From: Lentzea sp. NBRC 105346
GTDB lineage: Bacteria > Actinomycetota > Actinomycetes > Mycobacteriales > Pseudonocardiaceae
Assembly: GCF_030269605.1 (NCBI RefSeq)
Contig: NZ_BSTQ01000004.1
Span: 405,953 to 469,952, forward strand
Direction: 5' to 3'
DNA length: 64,000 nt
Part shown: piece after piece, positions 19,029-27,479 of the stretch
How the letters are laid out: each line of letters starts with the position of its first letter
Position numbering within the stretch: position 1 is the stretch's first letter
Translations under genes and position numbers: made by a program
The notes under the pieces: generated by a model
What the model was told of the DNA's origin: nothing
The model's database searches: none
What the model saw: the letters and a program-made list of their open reading frames with translations, nothing else

Positions 19029-19658
19029 GTGGGCTGTACCGCCTCGGACGTCATCGCGGCACTGCGGGCCGCCGCCGTGGTGATGGCCGAACACCGCGAC
19101 GAGCTGGTCAACCTCGACCGGGCCATCGGTGACGCCGACCACGGCGAGAACATGCGCCGCGGGTTCACCGCCCTGTTGTCCAAATTGGACAGTTCACCGC
19201 CGGAAACCCCCGGTGCCGCGCTGAAGCTGCTCGCGACCACGCTGATCTCGACCGTCGGTGGTGCCGCGGGTCCGTTGTACGGCACGGCTTTCCTGCGCGC
19301 GGCCACCGCGGTCGGCGATCTTGCGGAGCTCGACGGCGCGGCGGTCGCCAAGGCGCTGCACGCGGCGCTGGACGGTGTCGTGGCGCGCGGCAAGGCCGAG
19401 GTCGGCGACAAGACCATGGTCGACGCGCTGGTCCCGGCGGTGTCCGCCGCCGAGGCCGCCGGTGGTGAGGTGGACGCGGTGCTGAAGGCCGCCGCGGACG
19501 CCGCCGCGTCCGGGGCGGAGTCGACCGTGCCGCTGGTGGCGCGCAAGGGGCGCGCGTCCTACCTCGGTGAGCGCAGTGCCGGGCACCTTGATCCCGGGGC
19601 CAGGTCGACTTCTCTGCTGCTGCGTTCGTTCGCTGACTCGGCCAGGGTTGCGCGGTGA
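19029..19658 (+). CDS. dhaL: Dihydroxyacetone kinase ADP-binding subunit DhaL
   Basis: 209 residues from a GTG start one base after dhaK. DhaL carries tightly bound ADP/Mg that is rephosphorylated by DhaM and donates phosphate to dihydroxyacetone on DhaK. The metal-binding cluster is visible in NLDRAIGDADHGENMRRGF, and the nucleotide-binding STVGGAAGPLYGTAF segment follows. The stop overlaps the dhaM start (GTGA, 19655-19658), so translation is coupled. Confidence 0.94.
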   Translation: MGCTASDVIAALRAAAVVMAEHRDELVNLDRAIGDADHGENMRRGFTALLSKLDSSPPETPGAALKLLATTLISTVGGAAGPLYGTAFLRAATAVGDLAELDGAAVAKALHAALDGVVARGKAEVGDKTMVDALVPAVSAAEAAGGEVDAVLKAAADAAASGAESTVPLVARKGRASYLGERSAGHLDPGARSTSLLLRSFADSARVAR

Positions 19659-20362
19659 GGCCCGTCGAGGAGCCGAAGGTCGGCCTGGTGATCGTGTCGC
19701 ACAGCGAGATGCTGGCGAGCGGCATCGCCGAGCTCGCGACGCAGATGGCTCCGCAGGTGGACGTGGAAGCCGTCGGCGGCACGCCAGACGGTGGCCTCGG
19801 CACCGACTACGACTCCGTGTGCGCGGCCCTGGTCAGTGCGGACTCCGGTGCCGGCGTCGTGGTGTTGTACGACCTCGGCAGCGCCAAGATGACGGCCGAG
19901 ATGGCGGTCGAGTCCGCGGACGACCCGGCCCGGTTCGCCCTGGTCGACGCCCCTGTCGTCGAGGGCGCCGTGGCCGCCGCCGTCGCTTCGCAGGGCGGCG
20001 CGCACCTGCGTGACGTCGCCGCCGCGGCCGTGGGCGCGTCCGGCGAGGCCCCGGTCCAAGCTGCACCGGCGCGACCGGCCCTGCACCTCGTAACAGACCC
20101 GCTGAGCGTGGAGATCGAGCTGACCAACGACGTGGGCCTGCACGCGCGCCCGGCCGCGCTGCTCGCCCGCACGGTCGCGGAGCTCGACGCGGATGTTCTT
20201 GTCCGGTACCGGGATTCCGAGGCGAACGCGGCGAGCGTGCTGGCGCTGATGGGCCTCGGCGCGCCGGGCGGGGAGTCCGTCGAAGTCATCGCGACGGGGA
20301 AGGACGCGCGGGAAGCCGTACGGCGGATAGAAGAACTGGCGGAGAGGGGGTTCGATGATTAG
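19655..20362 (+). CDS. dhaM: DhaM phosphotransferase: EIIA-like domain fused to HPr
   Basis: 235 residues with two modules. The N-terminal mannose-EIIA-like domain (about 8-130) has the phospho-accepting H16 in VIVSHSEML. An Ala/Pro-rich linker leads to a C-terminal HPr domain (about 150-235) with the active-site H163 in VGLHARPAA. This is the two-domain DhaM form; unlike the E. coli protein it lacks the EI-like third domain, so general enzyme I from elsewhere must supply phosphate. It rephosphorylates ADP on DhaL. Last gene of dhaKLM. Confidence 0.93.
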   Translation: MRPVEEPKVGLVIVSHSEMLASGIAELATQMAPQVDVEAVGGTPDGGLGTDYDSVCAALVSADSGAGVVVLYDLGSAKMTAEMAVESADDPARFALVDAPVVEGAVAAAVASQGGAHLRDVAAAAVGASGEAPVQAAPARPALHLVTDPLSVEIELTNDVGLHARPAALLARTVAELDADVLVRYRDSEANAASVLALMGLGAPGGESVEVIATGKDAREAVRRIEELAERGFDD

Positions 20363-20401
20363 TTGACCGCTGTGTTTGTTTGCGCTTGCTCCGCTCGCGC
20401 G

Positions 20402-20440
20402 GCGAGGTCGCCGGAAGTCGATCGTCCGACGCGACCTCGC
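20402..20440 (+). terminator. Hairpin after dhaKLM
   Basis: Perfect 10-bp inverted repeat GCGAGGTCGC (20402-20411) and GCGACCTCGC (20431-20440), 40 bp after the dhaM stop, with a 19-nt loop that can pair further. No U-tract. Confidence 0.5.
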
Positions 20441-20564
20441 AATAGCGTGGCGGTTTGGCGCGGGTGGGGGTCGGCCGAGCGGGTCTTAACCGTTTACTGA
20501 CTCGATCCGGATGGCGAAGCTCACGGGTATCTCCGCACGTGGGCGTGGCATAGTCGCCCGCAAG

Positions 20565-20578
20565 TTACCGATAGGTAG
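20565..20578 (+). promoter_or_regulatory. Proposed operator of the ethylmalonyl-CoA pathway regulon (hbd site)
   Basis: TTACCGATAGGTAG, 27 bp before the GTG start of the tandem 3-hydroxybutyryl-CoA dehydrogenase gene. It shares TTACCG-N4-GTA with the sites at 1736, 31177 and 33440. Overlap with the likely promoter suggests repression. Confidence 0.55.
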
Positions 20579-20605
20579 CTCACGCTTAACCTCTGGAGGT
20601 AGGCA

Positions 20606-22381
20606 GTGGCGCGCGAACTCAACACCATTGGTGTGGTCGGTCTCGGCACGATGGGTGCGGGCATCGCCGAGGTACTCGCGCGTACAGGGCTGACCGTCAA
20701 GGTCGTCGACATCGACGACGCGGGTCTCGCCCGCGGCCTCGGGCACCTCGCCCACTCCACCGCACGGGCGGTCACCAAGGGCAAGCTGGACGAGTCGGGC
20801 AAGGCCGAGCTGCTCGGCCGGATCAGCACGTCGACGACGCTCGCCGACCTCGCGGACTGCGACCTCGTGATCGAGGCCGTGCCGGAGCAGATCGAGCTGA
20901 AGGCGCAGATCTTCGCCGAGCTCGACAAGATCCTTGCCCCGGAGGCGATCCTCGCGTCGAACACCTCGTCGCTGTCGATCACCGAGATCGGTGTCCACAC
21001 GGGACGGCCGGGCAAGGTCGTCGGCCTGCACTTCTTCAACCCGACGCAGGTGCTCAAGCTCGTCGAGGTCATCCGCACGGTCGTCACCGAGCCGGACGTG
21101 ATCACCGACGTGGTGGCGTTCATCGAGCGGCTGGGCAAGACGCCGGTCGTGATCGGCGACCGCGCCGGGTTCATCGCGAACGCGCTGCTCTTCCCGTACC
21201 TGAACCACGCGGTGAAGATGCTGGAGGCGAAGTACGCGACGCGCGAGGACCTCGACGCGGCGATGCGCTACGGCTGTGGTTACCCGATGGGCCCGCTGGC
21301 GCTGCTCGACCTGATCGGGCTGGACACCGCGTACGAAATCCTCGACACGATGTACCACCAGTCCCGCAACCGCCTGCACGCCCCGGCGCCGCTGCTCAAG
21401 CAGATGATCACGGCCGGCCTGCTCGGCCGGAAGACCGGCCGCGGCTTCTACACCTACGACGCCGCGGACTCGCCGACCGTCGTCGCCGACGCGCAGACCC
21501 CGGTGAGCTCCGAGGAAGGCGTGCCCGCGCGCGACGTGCAGCGTGTCGGTGTGATCGGCACCGGCACGATGGCGACCGGCATCGTCGAGGTGTTCGCCAA
21601 GCGCGGCTACGACGTCGTGCTGCGGGCCCGCAGCCTGGAGAAGGCCGAGGGCGCGCTGGGCAAGGTGCGCAAGTCGCTCGACCGCGCGGTGTCGAAGGGC
21701 AAGCTCTCCGAGGCGGACCGCGACGCCGTTCTGGGTCGCATCACGCCGGCCGTCGAGTTCGTCGAGCTCGCGGACTGCGACCTCGTCGTCGAGGCAGTCG
21801 CCGAGGAGCTCGCGATCAAGAAGGAGGTCTTCGCGGCTCTCGACGAGGTGTGCAAGCCCGGCGCCGTGCTGGCCACGACGACGTCCTCGCTGCCCGTCAT
21901 CGAGTGCGCCGCCGCCACCTCACGCCCCGGCGACGTGGTGGGCCTGCACTTCTTCAACCCGGCGCAGGTGATGAAGCTCGTCGAGATCGTCGAGACGATC
22001 TCCACCGGAGCCGACGTCGTCGCGACCGCCCGCAAGATCTGTCTCGACCTCGGCAAGGTGCCGGTGCACTGCGGCGACGTCGCGGGCTTCATCGTGAACG
22101 CGCTGCTGTTCCCGTACCTCAACGACGCGGTGAAGATGCTCGAGGCGCACTACGCCGAGGCCGACGACATCGACAACGCCATGAAGGTCGGCTGCGGCCT
22201 GCCGATGGGCCCGTTCGAACTGCTCGACGTGGTGGGCCTGGACGTGTCGCTGGCGATCGAGCGCACGCTGTACCTGGAGTTCCGCGAGCCGGGCTTCTCG
22301 CCTGCGCCGCTGCTGGAACACCTCGTGACGGCGGGCCGGCTCGGTCGCAAGACGGGCAAGGGCTTCCGCGACTACTCGTGA
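20606..22381 (+). CDS. 3-Hydroxybutyryl-CoA dehydrogenase, tandem two-copy fusion
   Basis: 591 residues consisting of two complete 3-hydroxyacyl-CoA dehydrogenase units in tandem (about 1-287 and 311-591). Each has a Rossmann NAD domain (GLGTMGAGI; GTGTMATGI), the catalytic-His segment (VVGLHFFNP in both) and a C-terminal helical domain (NALLFPYLN in both). The enzyme interconverts acetoacetyl-CoA and 3-hydroxybutyryl-CoA. The second unit has TTSS in place of NTSS and an altered glycine motif, so the halves may differ in activity. GTG 20606 follows GGAGG. It would supply 3-hydroxybutyryl-CoA for the Ccr/MeaA route. Confidence 0.92.
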   Translation: MARELNTIGVVGLGTMGAGIAEVLARTGLTVKVVDIDDAGLARGLGHLAHSTARAVTKGKLDESGKAELLGRISTSTTLADLADCDLVIEAVPEQIELKAQIFAELDKILAPEAILASNTSSLSITEIGVHTGRPGKVVGLHFFNPTQVLKLVEVIRTVVTEPDVITDVVAFIERLGKTPVVIGDRAGFIANALLFPYLNHAVKMLEAKYATREDLDAAMRYGCGYPMGPLALLDLIGLDTAYEILDTMYHQSRNRLHAPAPLLKQMITAGLLGRKTGRGFYTYDAADSPTVVADAQTPVSSEEGVPARDVQRVGVIGTGTMATGIVEVFAKRGYDVVLRARSLEKAEGALGKVRKSLDRAVSKGKLSEADRDAVLGRITPAVEFVELADCDLVVEAVAEELAIKKEVFAALDEVCKPGAVLATTTSSLPVIECAAATSRPGDVVGLHFFNPAQVMKLVEIVETISTGADVVATARKICLDLGKVPVHCGDVAGFIVNALLFPYLNDAVKMLEAHYAEADDIDNAMKVGCGLPMGPFELLDVVGLDVSLAIERTLYLEFREPGFSPAPLLEHLVTAGRLGRKTGKGFRDYS

Positions 22382-22426
22382 CCACCCGAGGTGGGCGGTC
22401 GCGGTCGTCTTTGGCAGAGTGGGTTC

Positions 22427-23002
22427 ATGAGGCTGGTCCTGTCGGCAGTGCTGGTGTTGCTCGTCTCGGGCTGTTCCTATGCGGTGCAGGGCAAGCCGGT
22501 GGGCGGTGACGTGCTGAACGTGTCGCCGCCGTTCTCCGAGGAACGCCCCACACCGTCCCCGTCGGACTCCAACGACCCGACCTCGCCGATCGACGGCGAG
22601 GCGGGTCGCGTGTGCTCGGTGCTGCAGTGGAAAGACCTGCCCTACAAGAACACCAACCCGACCGGCCCGCCGACGCAGATCAACTACGACAGCACGTTCG
22701 ACGAGTCCTGCAAGTGGCAGACCAAGGAAGGCTCGACCGAGGTCGGTGTCTCGCTGCGGTTCCGCGAGGCCAAGCCGATCACGCTGGAGAAGACGACCGG
22801 CACCTACGACGTGAAGGGCCGGAAGGTCACCTACTACGACCGCACCGACGATCCCGAGGTGCAGCCGTCGTGCGTGCTCGTCGTGGACTACGCGGGTGGT
22901 GGGCTCGGCATCATCGTGATCGACGGCTCGAACAAGTTCGGCTCGATCTGCGAGCAGGGCAAGCACATCGCCGAGATCATGATGAGCAAGGAGCCCACCT
23001 AG
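22427..23002 (+). CDS. DUF3558-type lipoprotein
   Basis: 191 residues from ATG 22427. A short signal peptide ends in lipobox VSGC (C16), followed by a Pro/Ser-rich linker (TPSPSDSNDPTSP) and a DUF3558-like domain with paired cysteines (GRVCSVLQW, DESCKWQ, QPSCVLVVD, GSICEQGK). Predicted surface lipoprotein of unknown function; a paralogue with two such domains lies at 11484-12497. An in-frame earlier start at 22391 is unlikely because it would bury the signal peptide. Confidence 0.8.
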   Translation: MRLVLSAVLVLLVSGCSYAVQGKPVGGDVLNVSPPFSEERPTPSPSDSNDPTSPIDGEAGRVCSVLQWKDLPYKNTNPTGPPTQINYDSTFDESCKWQTKEGSTEVGVSLRFREAKPITLEKTTGTYDVKGRKVTYYDRTDDPEVQPSCVLVVDYAGGGLGIIVIDGSNKFGSICEQGKHIAEIMMSKEPT

Positions 23003-23006
23003 CCCG

Positions 23007-23567
23007 TCACGGGAAGACGTGCAGCGTGGTCAGGTCGCCCTTGAGTGTGGTGATCTTGAACGTCGCGCACCTGAGCACCGCGTCGAGGAAGAACGGCTGG
23101 TTCCACACCGTCGAGTAGTCCAGCTTCATCCCGGTCTGGTAGCCGCCCGTGATCTGGCCCTGCACGACCATGCCCTTGTCGGTGATGTCGACGGTCGACG
23201 CGGTGAACGAACTGGTCGCCGTCGATCCATCGGTCGCATACCAGGTGACGCTGCCGGAGAGCTTCTCGTTGCTGGCCTTGATGCTGCCGAGCAACAGCAG
23301 GCACTTGGCGTCGGCGGAGCCGTTCACGGTCACGCTCGCTCTGTCGAAGGTGACCTCGGGGTTCTCGGGGAGACACTTGGTGCTGTCGGCCTTGCCACTG
23401 AGCGCCTGCTTGGTCTGCAGGATGCCGACACCGGGCTTGAAGTTGACGCTGGCGGTGTCGCCGACGCAGGTGATCTCACCGGCGGGCGGGGTGTCGGCCT
23501 GGGCGCCGATGGGGGTGATCGCGAAGAGCAGAGCGAGTGTTGAAGCGGCGATTGTCCTTACTCGCAT
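23007..23567 (-). CDS. Secreted protein of unknown function
   Basis: 186 residues with a clear Sec signal peptide (about 1-25, ending IGAQADT). The mature part is beta-rich with four cysteines (ITCVGD, TKCLPE, AKCLLLL, LRCATFK) that may form two disulfides, and it ends TTLHVFP. No catalytic motif. It resembles small secreted actinomycete proteins with a single beta-sandwich fold, but no named family. Convergent with the DUF3558 lipoprotein gene, four bases apart. Confidence 0.7.
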   Translation of the reverse strand: MRVRTIAASTLALLFAITPIGAQADTPPAGEITCVGDTASVNFKPGVGILQTKQALSGKADSTKCLPENPEVTFDRASVTVNGSADAKCLLLLGSIKASNEKLSGSVTWYATDGSTATSSFTASTVDITDKGMVVQGQITGGYQTGMKLDYSTVWNQPFFLDAVLRCATFKITTLKGDLTTLHVFP

Positions 23568-23702
23568 GAGTCCATCTCCTGATTCGGGGGAAAGTGGCGG
23601 GGGCCACTGAACCAGGCGTACCTGGCCCGATCAATAGATGCTCGGGCTATCAATTTCAAGGTGAATTTCGTTACTCACCATTCGGGGGATGTCCACACGG
23701 GA

Positions 23703-23897
23703 CTACCCGCAACAGCCGCCCCCACAGCACCCGCCACCGCCCGCGGGCGCAGCCGCGGTACCCGCGATGCCGGCCATCGACAGCAGCTTGACGGTGTCCT
23801 CGTGACCGGCCGGGCACGGCGCCGGATCACCCGACGCGCTCATCGGCCGGTTGACCTCGAAGGTCGACTCGCAGGACTTGCAGCGGTACTCGTACAT
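23703..23897 (-). CDS. FmdB-like zinc-ribbon protein
   Basis: 64 residues from ATG 23897 (MYEYRCKSCE). The N-terminal CxxC (C6, C9) and the later CPAGH form the FmdB/CxxC_CxxC_SSSS-type zinc ribbon, with the second pair altered to Cys/His. The Gly/Cys-rich tail GGGGCCGGGCCG is common in actinobacterial members. Function unknown; named after a formamidase-operon regulator. Divergent from the small gene at 23936. Confidence 0.8.
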   Translation of the reverse strand: MYEYRCKSCESTFEVNRPMSASGDPAPCPAGHEDTVKLLSMAGIAGTAAAPAGGGGCCGGGCCG

Positions 23898-23935
23898 AGG
23901 CACGCCCACATTCTGCCCGAGGCCGCGTTGTTACC

Positions 23936-24238
23936 GTGCTCGTCGTGCCCCGCCGCAACCAACCCAAGCGTGACGAGCCCCGCCAGCTCGGCGGCGGCAC
24001 CGGCTGGGCGCGCGCCGAGTCCGCCGACGACGGCGTCTGGCTGGTGCGCAACGTGTCGGGCGCGCAGACCACCAAGACCTACCGATGCCCCGGCTGCGAC
24101 CACGAGATCCGCCCCGGCACACCGCACGTGGTGGCCTGGCCGGCCCACGACTACGGCACGGTCGAGGAGCGCCGGCACTGGCACCAGGGCTGCTGGTCCT
24201 CGCGCGGACGGCGAGGGCCCACCGCCCGCAGGTGGTGA
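23936..24238 (+). CDS. Small conserved-looking zinc-finger protein
   Basis: 100 residues (GTG 23936; GTG 23945 would give MPRRNQPKRDE). A basic N-terminus precedes a single putative zinc site: CPGC at about 52-55, then a histidine-rich stretch (RRHWHQGCW) that could supply the remaining ligands. This pattern occurs in a small actinobacterial family often misnamed 'ATP/GTP-binding protein'; that family assignment is from memory. Function unknown. The start has no clear ribosome-binding site and only 38 bp separate it from the divergent FmdB-like gene. Confidence 0.6.
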   Translation: MLVVPRRNQPKRDEPRQLGGGTGWARAESADDGVWLVRNVSGAQTTKTYRCPGCDHEIRPGTPHVVAWPAHDYGTVEERRHWHQGCWSSRGRRGPTARRW

Positions 24239-24249
24239 GCCCTCGCGCC

Positions 24250-25110
24250 TTACTCGCGTTCGACCTTGATCCACAGCTCGGCTTCGGCCCGCGTGCCGTC
24301 CGCTGACAGCGTGGTCCGCAGGATCTCCGGGCCGGGCGCGGTGCGATACGGGTTGGACGGGAACCACTCCGTGAACACGTCGCGCCACATGTACTGGAGC
24401 GCGTGCGGGAACTCGCCCTCGCTTTCGAAGACCGCCCACGTCCCGGCGGGAACGGTGACGCTCTCCATGTCGTCCGGCGCGTTGTGGTTCGTCACCACCC
24501 CGTGGAAGTAGTCGAGCTCGGTGCCCTCGGCCCGGCCGTCCGCGATGTTGTCGCTGACGTTGACGATGCCGCGAGGCTCCTGATCGGACAGTTGCTCGAG
24601 CCGTTGCAACGTGTCCTTCCCGATTCCGCGCACGAACTCGACGATCGCCGGGTTCATCCCCTCGTGAACCAGTGGCACACGCGCTTTCCTGCCCACAAGG
24701 TTGAACTGATCTTTTTCGACAATGCGATATCGCATACTGCTGTTCCCTTCGACGATGAGCCGGAAGGACATGCGAGGCTGGGACCGCAACGCCGCGCCGG
24801 TCTGCCGGGCTTCGCCGGGACCGACGCCGTGCACCGCCTTGAACGCGCGGGCGAACGCCTCGCCCGACCCGTAACCGAAGCGCACCGCGATGTCGAGCAA
24901 CGTCTCCTGCCCAGCGAGCACAGCCGCACCCGCGACAGTGAGCCGCCGGCGCCGGATGTACTCGGACAGCGGCATGCCCGCCAGCGCGGAGAACATCCGC
25001 CGGAAGTGGTACTCCGACGTGACGGCGATCCGCGCGAGCTCGGCCACATCGATCTCGGCGTCCAGGTGCCGCTCGATGTGGTCCATGGCCTGGTTCAGGC
25101 GGTCCAGCAC
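24250..25110 (-). CDS. AraC-family regulator with GyrI-like effector domain
   Basis: 286 residues. The N-terminal AraC/XylS DNA-binding domain (about 8-105) has two helix-turn-helices (VAELARIAVTSEYHFRRMF, LLDIAVRFGYGSGEAFARAFK). The C-terminal GyrI-like/BmrR-type ligand-binding domain (about 112-286) ends AEAELWIKVE. This order is typical of Rob/SoxS-like regulators that sense hydrophobic drugs or cationic compounds. It faces the large G-rich repeat spacer on its 5' side; no obvious target gene is adjacent. Confidence 0.88.
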   Translation of the reverse strand: MLDRLNQAMDHIERHLDAEIDVAELARIAVTSEYHFRRMFSALAGMPLSEYIRRRRLTVAGAAVLAGQETLLDIAVRFGYGSGEAFARAFKAVHGVGPGEARQTGAALRSQPRMSFRLIVEGNSSMRYRIVEKDQFNLVGRKARVPLVHEGMNPAIVEFVRGIGKDTLQRLEQLSDQEPRGIVNVSDNIADGRAEGTELDYFHGVVTNHNAPDDMESVTVPAGTWAVFESEGEFPHALQYMWRDVFTEWFPSNPYRTAPGPEILRTTLSADGTRAEAELWIKVERE

Positions 25111-25996
25111 TCCACCACCCCTTCCTTCCTGATCACCACGTTAGGAATCGGACACCCCGCCGGACCCGACAAGCTATGCCCGACTCGGTCGGGTCGCGCG
25201 TGGTGGGCCGGGTTGGTTTTGGGGTGGGGACGCACTCGCTGGTCGGGGTCTGGGGCGTGCGTCGCTGGGCGGGGGTGGGTATGCGGGGTGGAGGCGCGCG
25301 TGCTGGCAGGGGCTGGGACGTGCGTGGCTGGGCGGGGCGCGCCTGCGGGTCGAGGTCTGGACGAGGGGGCGTGGCGGAGTGGGGCGCACATGCTGGTCGG
25401 GTCTGGCGGGTGTGTGGCGGGGTCGGGTGGGACGTGGCGGATGTGTCCGATGGGGCGGGCGCGTGCGTGCGTGGCAGGGCCTCGCGGGGTTTCCGGCGTG
25501 GCTGGTGACGAATGCCGGACTGGGTCTGGCGGGTGTGTGGCGGGGTCGGGTGGGACGTGGCGGATGTGTCCGACGGGGCGGGCGCGTGCGTGTCTGGCAG
25601 GGCCTCGCGGGGTGTCCGGCGTGGCCGGTGACGAATGCCGGGCTGGGGCTGGCGGGGTGTCCAACTCGGTCGGGTTGCGTATGCCGGGACGGGTCTGGCG
25701 AATGGCGGGGTTTCCGGGCCGGATCCGGCGAGCGGTCTCCGCTTCGGCCGTCCTGCTGCCCGCCTGGGTGTGGCGAGTTGTGCGTGCCGAGCTCGGGCGC
25801 GGTTGCCGGGGCAGGGTCTGGCGAGCTGGGCCTGCCTGTGCCGGGCACATATGCCCGGCTGCGCCTGGCGGATTTGTGCTGCCTTCGCCGGGATGCGTGT
25901 GCCTGGTCGGACCCGGCGTGTTGTGCCTCCCTCGTTCGGGTCTCTCGACTGGCCCCGGCGGGCTGCGTCCGCCTCGGCCGGGCCACACTGGCCCGC
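25111..25996. repeat. G-rich repetitive spacer without supported genes
   Basis: An 886-bp gap between the AraC gene and the gene at 25997, strongly G-rich and A-poor on the plus strand up to about 25650. It is built of degenerate variants of GGGTCTGGCGGGTGTGTGGC and CCGGGCTGGG. Open frames cross it on several strands with Arg/Gly/Pro-rich low-complexity translations, which is expected from the base composition and is not evidence of genes. It contains the 123-bp duplication listed separately. Confidence 0.7.
25399..25644. repeat. Two adjacent copies of a 123-bp direct repeat
   Basis: Copy 1 is 25399-25521 and copy 2 is 25522-25644; they differ at only about seven positions. Each begins GGGTCTGGCGGGTGTGTGGC. 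A decayed third copy starts at 25645 (GGGGCTGGCGGGGTGTCC). The unit length is 41 codons, so frames are kept, but no credible protein results. Confidence 0.85.
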
Positions 25997-26755
25997 ATGG
26001 GGCTTGACGGGTTCGTGCACTGCAGGTGCTGGCAGGACGGGAAGATGACGCCACCGGCCTGCCTGGCCGGGCTCATCGTGCAGGAACCGGAAGGCTTGAC
26101 CCTCTCGGTTCCCTACAAGGACAACACCGAGCTGTACGACGTGCTCGACGAGTGGCAGAGCGAGGCGTGTCCGCACGATGACATGACCGCCGCCCTCGAG
26201 TCCGTGGGCAACTGGGCGTCGTACCGCGCTTTCCAGCACGCCGTGGCCGGGCAGGGGTTTCCCGTCCTGAACGACGTGCTGCCCAACGGCAACGGCGGCA
26301 TCGTGGAGGCGGCGGAGGCGGCCGCGGCGCTGGACGAGTTGCGGCGGTTCGCCCGGCACAGCGACTTCGGCGAGGAGGCGGTCCTCTGCGACGCTGTCAC
26401 GGGCGCGGTGGTGTGGCAACAGATCCGCGCGTTCGGCGGTGCGAACGTGATGTCCGCCGAGGCCGAGATGGGGGTCGACCTCGACGGGTTCTTCGTGCGG
26501 CGCGGCGACGTCGAGGTGTTCCGGGCCGTGCGGTTCAGCCAAGAGGTGGTCGACGGTGGCCAGGTGAGGTTCAGCGACGGACCGGTGGCGGTGACGCTGC
26601 CGGTCAAGCCCGTCGCAGGGCAGGCCGGAGTGCCCGGCGACCTGGTGGTGCGGTCCCGGTTGGTGGGTGCGGGCTCGTTCACGCCGGTCGTCGGCGCCCT
26701 GGTCCGGCTGTTCGAGGCGTCCGTCGAAACCGGGAATCCCGTTGTCTGGTGCTGA
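25997..26755 (+). CDS. Conserved-type hypothetical protein
   Basis: 252 residues starting at ATG 25997 (MGLDGFVHCRCWQDGKMTPP), immediately after the repetitive spacer. The opening CxC motif and DEWQSEACPHDDMTAALESVGNW look characteristic of a soluble actinobacterial family I cannot name. No catalytic motif, signal or transmembrane helix. The longer frame back to 25379 reads through the G-rich repeats and is rejected. The downstream hydrolase gene starts 5 bp after its stop, so they may be co-transcribed. Confidence 0.7.
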   Translation: MGLDGFVHCRCWQDGKMTPPACLAGLIVQEPEGLTLSVPYKDNTELYDVLDEWQSEACPHDDMTAALESVGNWASYRAFQHAVAGQGFPVLNDVLPNGNGGIVEAAEAAAALDELRRFARHSDFGEEAVLCDAVTGAVVWQQIRAFGGANVMSAEAEMGVDLDGFFVRRGDVEVFRAVRFSQEVVDGGQVRFSDGPVAVTLPVKPVAGQAGVPGDLVVRSRLVGAGSFTPVVGALVRLFEASVETGNPVVWC

Positions 26756-26759
26756 GCGG

Positions 26760-27479
26760 ATGGTCGAGATCCGGGCCAACACGGTGCTGCCCGCGCGGCG
26801 TGAGCGAGTCACGCTCACCACGGCCGACGGGTTGCGGCTCGTGGGCGAGTTGGCGTTGCCCGACGGGCGGGCGCCGTTGGCCACGTTGATCTGTCTGCAT
26901 CCGCTGCCCACGCACGGCGGCATGATGGACTCCCACCTCTACCGCAAGGCGGCGGCGCGGTTGCCCGCGCTCGCGGGGCTCGCGGTGTTGCGGTTCAACA
27001 CGCGCGGGACCGCCAGCGAAGCCGGGTGCAGCGAGGGCGCGTTCGGCCACGCGGAAGGTGAGCGCCATGACGTCGCGGCGGCCATCGGGTTCGCGGAGCA
27101 GCGGGGGCTGCCCGGTGTGTGGCTCGTCGGGTGGTCGTTCGGCACCGACCTCGCGCTGATGCACGGGTGCGACCCTCGCGTGCGCGGGGCTGTGTTGATC
27201 TCACCTCCTCTCAAGTGGAGCACTGCGGAGCAACGCAGGGTGTGGGCCGGCACGGACAAGCCCGTGGTCTGCCTGGTACCCGAGCTCGACGACTACCTCC
27301 GGCCACCGCAGGCGCGGGAGCGCCTCGGGGAGGACATCCCGCACGCCGTGGTGATCGACTTCCCCGGCGCGAGGCACCTCTTCGTCGGACGGGCCGACGA
27401 GGTGCTCGACGCGATCGTCACCGCGGTGGTGCCGGAGGTGCCGACGCCGTTACCGCGTCAGTTCGTCATGACCTCCTGA
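26760..27479 (+). CDS. Alpha/beta hydrolase
   Basis: 239 residues with an alpha/beta-hydrolase fold. The oxyanion segment is CLHPLPTHGGMMDSHLYRKAA, the nucleophile elbow is GWSFG (LVGWSFGTDLAL) and the C-terminal catalytic His lies in PGARHLFVGR. It resembles small cytosolic serine esterases or peptidases of the KANL3/Tex30-type subgroup. Start ATG 26760 follows the upstream stop by 4 bp. The 3' end overlaps the convergent GNAT gene by 22 bp. Substrate unknown. Confidence 0.83.
   Translation: MVEIRANTVLPARRERVTLTTADGLRLVGELALPDGRAPLATLICLHPLPTHGGMMDSHLYRKAAARLPALAGLAVLRFNTRGTASEAGCSEGAFGHAEGERHDVAAAIGFAEQRGLPGVWLVGWSFGTDLALMHGCDPRVRGAVLISPPLKWSTAEQRRVWAGTDKPVVCLVPELDDYLRPPQARERLGEDIPHAVVIDFPGARHLFVGRADEVLDAIVTAVVPEVPTPLPRQFVMTS

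Noticed and set aside
24403..26007. 534-codon plus-strand open frame across the G-rich spacer
   Set aside because: Its translation is antisense to the AraC gene for the first third and low-complexity Gly/Arg/Cys thereafter; the length follows from base composition.
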